This document shows, in pieces, positions 32,105 through 33,803 of a stretch of 33,803 nt of DNA. Position numbers and translations under genes: made by a program. Position 1 is the first letter of the stretch. Every line of letters starts with the position of its first letter. Under the pieces are notes generated by a model. It was not told the DNA's origin. It was given only the letters and a program-made list of their open reading frames with translations, and searched no databases. Source of the DNA: Gammaproteobacteria bacterium (GTDB lineage Bacteria; Pseudomonadota; Gammaproteobacteria; Chromatiales; Chromatiaceae); the NCBI GenBank assembly GCA_020445335.1, contig JAGRGU010000149.1:1-33803 (forward strand), given 5' to 3'.

Positions 32105-32455
32105 ATGGTTGTTACTCCCGAAAACCTGACGCGTGCAACTGCCCATTCCGTGCGCCTTAGAATTCTGGTTCTGCTGACCGACGAGATCGAGCGCTGCGTG
32201 TGCGATCTCGCGTCGGCATTGGATCTCCCCCAACCCAAGATATCTCGCCATCTCGCGATACTGCGAGAGACCGGCGTGCTGTTTGATCGACGGGCCGGCC
32301 AGTGGATCTGCTATCGCCTCCATCCCGATATCCCGGCCTGGGCGCTGGATGCTGTCAGAGCAATTCGGCGCGGATGCACCGGGAAGGAGCCTTACGAGCA
32401 GGACCGGGAAAGGCTGCTTCAGAGCGAGAGCCGGAGAGACTTTTCCTGCGGCTGA
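32105..32455 (+). CDS. arsR: ArsR-family arsenic-responsive repressor
   Basis: A 116-residue winged-helix repressor. The ArsR DNA-binding region is complete (LASALDLPQPKISRHLAILR at ~35-54, then DRRAGQWICYRL in the wing). The metal-sensing pair C31-V-C33 lies at the start of the recognition-helix unit, as in classical E. coli ArsR (C32-V-C34), although the third cysteine (C37) is not present. Extra cysteines are C69, C91 and C115. Arsenite binding would release it from DNA. It is divergent from the arr operon and upstream of a second ArsR and Acr3. ATG 32105 is the natural family start, but no clear ribosome site is visible. Confidence 0.92.
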   Translation: MVVTPENLTRATAHSVRLRILVLLTDEIERCVCDLASALDLPQPKISRHLAILRETGVLFDRRAGQWICYRLHPDIPAWALDAVRAIRRGCTGKEPYEQDRERLLQSESRRDFSCG

Positions 32456-32535
32456 CGGGGTAGAGGGAGAGCGAACATTTTGCATATCACGCGGAGAGGT
32501 AATCCGTCGAAGGCCCGGTAATATTTGATTGACCA

Positions 32536-32557
32536 TATATATGAATTTTGATATATA
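32536..32557. promoter_or_regulatory. AT-rich inverted repeat, possible ArsR operator/promoter
   Basis: TATATAT (32536-32542), an eight-base spacer and ATATATA (32551-32557) form a perfect inverted repeat. Such AT-rich dyads are typical ArsR-family operators and also offer -10-like sequences. It overlaps the most upstream ATG (32541) of the second ArsR gene, which raises doubt about that start. Confidence 0.45.
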
Positions 32558-32918
32558 TTTTCTTGTGAATATATTGCCATCGAAGTTTTATCCCGCCGTG
32601 GCCCACGATATCCGCCTCCGATGTCTGCTCCTGATGCTCGAGCATGGTGAGCTCTGCGTCTGCGAGTTGACCCATGCCATCGGCGCGGCCCAGCCGACCA
32701 TTTCCCGTCATCTCGCGCACCTGCGTGAGGTGGAGCTGGTGAGTGACCGCCGAGAGGGCCTGTGGATCCATTACCGGATCAATCCCGAGCTTCCAGCCTG
32801 GGTGGCCAATGTGTTGCAGGAAACGGCTGATGGTGTAAAGGGGGTGGCTCCGTTTACGGAAGATCTGGCCGCATTGGAAAGCATGCCGAATCGTCCCGGC
32901 GTACCCCGGTGTGCTTGA
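32541..32918 (+). CDS. Second ArsR-family repressor
   Basis: A winged-helix protein of 125 residues from ATG 32541. The ArsR core begins at KFYPAVAHDIRLR and includes GELCVCELTHAIGAAQPTIS then RHLAHLREVELV, and REGLWIHYRI in the wing. The metal pair is C39-V-C41, preceded by the typical Glu-Leu. The N-terminus is uncertain: TTG 32529, ATG 32541 and GTG 32565 are in frame, none with a ribosome site, and an inverted repeat overlaps the first two. A start at GTG 32565 would give 117 residues, closer to the family norm. It differs clearly from the ArsR at 32105, so the two are paralogs and not a recent duplication. It is followed 67 bases later by the arsenite pump, which it probably controls. 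Confidence 0.9.
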   Translation: MNFDIYFLVNILPSKFYPAVAHDIRLRCLLLMLEHGELCVCELTHAIGAAQPTISRHLAHLREVELVSDRREGLWIHYRINPELPAWVANVLQETADGVKGVAPFTEDLAALESMPNRPGVPRCA

Positions 32919-32985
32919 TGACGGGTCGCTCATTCGATCTTTTTTGCCTGTCGTAACCCGACTCTGACGAAAAGAGAGACGGACT

Positions 32986-33803
32986 ATGAGTGCCCAATGC
33001 GAAGTTTCCGCCAAGCGCGCGGCCGGCAGTTCGATGAGCCTGTTCGAGCGTTACCTGACGGTGTGGGTCGGGCTGTGCATTATCGTGGGCATCGCGCTGG
33101 GGCACTGGTTCCCGGTGCCATTCCAGGCTATCGGCCGGTTGGAAGTCGCACAGGTGAATCTGCCGGTGGCCGTACTGATCTGGCTGATGATCATTCCGAT
33201 GTTGCTGAAGGTCGACTTCGGGGCCTTGCACCAGGTGAAGGAGCACTGGCGAGGCATCGGTGTGACGATCTTCATCAACTGGGCAGTCAAGCCGTTCTCC
33301 ATGGCGTTGCTGGGCTGGCTGTTCATTCGTGGCATCTTTGCCCCCTACCTGCCGGCGGATCAACTCGATGCCTATATCGCCGGACTCATACTGCTTGCGG
33401 CAGCACCTTGCACGGCCATGGTGTTCGTCTGGAGTCGCCTCTCCGATGGCGATGCCAACTTCACCCTGACCCAGGTGGCCTTGAACGACACCATCATGGT
33501 GTTTGCGTTTGCGCCCATCGTCGGGCTATTGCTCGGCCTGTCGGCGATCACCGTACCCTGGGACACGCTCTTCCTGTCAGTCGTGCTCTATATCGTGCTG
33601 CCGGTACTGTTCGCGCAGTGGTGGCGGCGACAGCTGCTGCAATCCGGTGGCGAAGCGGCCTTGCAGTCACGGCTCGACCAATTGCATCCGCTCTCGCTCG
33701 TCGCCCTGTTGGCAACGCTGGTTCTGTTGTTCGGTTTCCAGGGTGAGCAGATATTGAGCCAGCCGCTGGTGATCGTCATGCTGGCGGTGCCGATCCTGAT
33801 CCA
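32986..33803 (+). CDS. acr3: Acr3-family arsenite efflux pump (cut by window end)
   Basis: ATG 32986 starts an open frame that continues past the end of the window (272 codons visible), so it lacks a stop here. It encodes a hydrophobic protein with repeated membrane helices (WVGLCIIVGIALGHWFP, LPVAVLIWLMIIPMLLKVDF, TIFINWAVKPFSMALLGWLF). The hallmark of Acr3 is the conserved helix-4 motif AAAPCTAMVFVWSRLSDGD with Cys142, thought to bind arsenite. The family uses the proton motive force to expel arsenite and has about ten helices in ~350 residues, so roughly three-quarters is present. Its order after two ArsR genes fits a classical arsenic-resistance operon. Further ars genes (for example arsC) may lie beyond the window. 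Confidence 0.93.
   Translation, partial: MSAQCEVSAKRAAGSSMSLFERYLTVWVGLCIIVGIALGHWFPVPFQAIGRLEVAQVNLPVAVLIWLMIIPMLLKVDFGALHQVKEHWRGIGVTIFINWAVKPFSMALLGWLFIRGIFAPYLPADQLDAYIAGLILLAAAPCTAMVFVWSRLSDGDANFTLTQVALNDTIMVFAFAPIVGLLLGLSAITVPWDTLFLSVVLYIVLPVLFAQWWRRQLLQSGGEAALQSRLDQLHPLSLVALLATLVLLFGFQGEQILSQPLVIVMLAVPILI

Noticed and set aside
32997..33746. 249-codon frame over the efflux pump region
   Set aside because: It is a shifted reading of acr3. The correct frame starts at 32986 and continues beyond the window with clear membrane helices and the Acr3 cysteine motif.

Overview
The window reads as a chromosomal segment of a GC-rich gammaproteobacterium with a respiratory, probably sediment or sulfur-cycle, lifestyle. 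The evidence is TrxC, CbpA and YciV-type PHP genes of gammaproteobacterial flavour, several PEP-CTERM surface proteins, an HBM-like sensor and an MCP, and an arsenate-respiration locus beside arsenic-resistance genes. I cannot name the species. No rRNA, tRNA, CRISPR array or phage was recognised.

Region 1 (1-9,750) is a cell-surface zone. It holds a thioredoxin-HEAT protein, a decayed IS3-type remnant, three PEP-CTERM cargo proteins (1309-2157 +, 2356-3021 -, 8982-9620 +), a large beta-helix/PKD/HYR secreted protein (3533-6010) with a clear terminator, a methyl-accepting chemotaxis protein (6088-7710 -) and a secreted protein with a short repeated beta motif (7927-8658 -). A fourth PEP-CTERM protein, an animal-type heme peroxidase, lies at 13044-14828. 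Three of the four PEP-CTERM genes have upstream sequences resembling sigma-54 (-24/-12) promoters and the fourth has a weaker one. No exosortase gene is present, so sorting must be encoded elsewhere.

Region 2 (9,750-23,900) is mostly housekeeping and lipid or regulatory genes: DUF1127, DUF3750, a PilZ protein, an inositol-monophosphatase-family phosphatase, an orphan membrane sensor with three ~100-residue periplasmic repeats and no output domain, a three-part ACP/fatty-acyl-AMP ligase/PlsC fusion, a PHP-domain nuclease-like protein, an HTH-[2Fe-2S]-flavin reductase fusion, CbpA and TrxC.

Region 3 (23,900-33,803) is the most interesting part. A minus-strand operon, read 31,317 to 23,904, encodes a membrane-anchored multiheme cytochrome c of the octaheme tetrathionate-reductase family (nine CxxCH), a cytochrome b, a TAT-exported molybdopterin oxidoreductase, a four-cluster ferredoxin subunit, a TorD-type chaperone and a second four-cluster ferredoxin. 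The catalytic subunit carries the residues I recall from arsenate respiratory reductase ArrA (Arg-Tyr of the GRY motif, His-Ser-x-x-Cys, Lys, Tyr, all at one constant offset). Divergently transcribed are two ArsR repressors with CVC metal-binding pairs and an Acr3 arsenite efflux pump cut off by the window end. The likely logic is that arsenate is reduced in the periplasm by ArrAB using quinol electrons that reach it through cytochrome b and the multiheme cytochrome, replacing the usual ArrC (NrfD-like) or CymA module. The arsenite formed is sensed by ArsR and expelled by Acr3.
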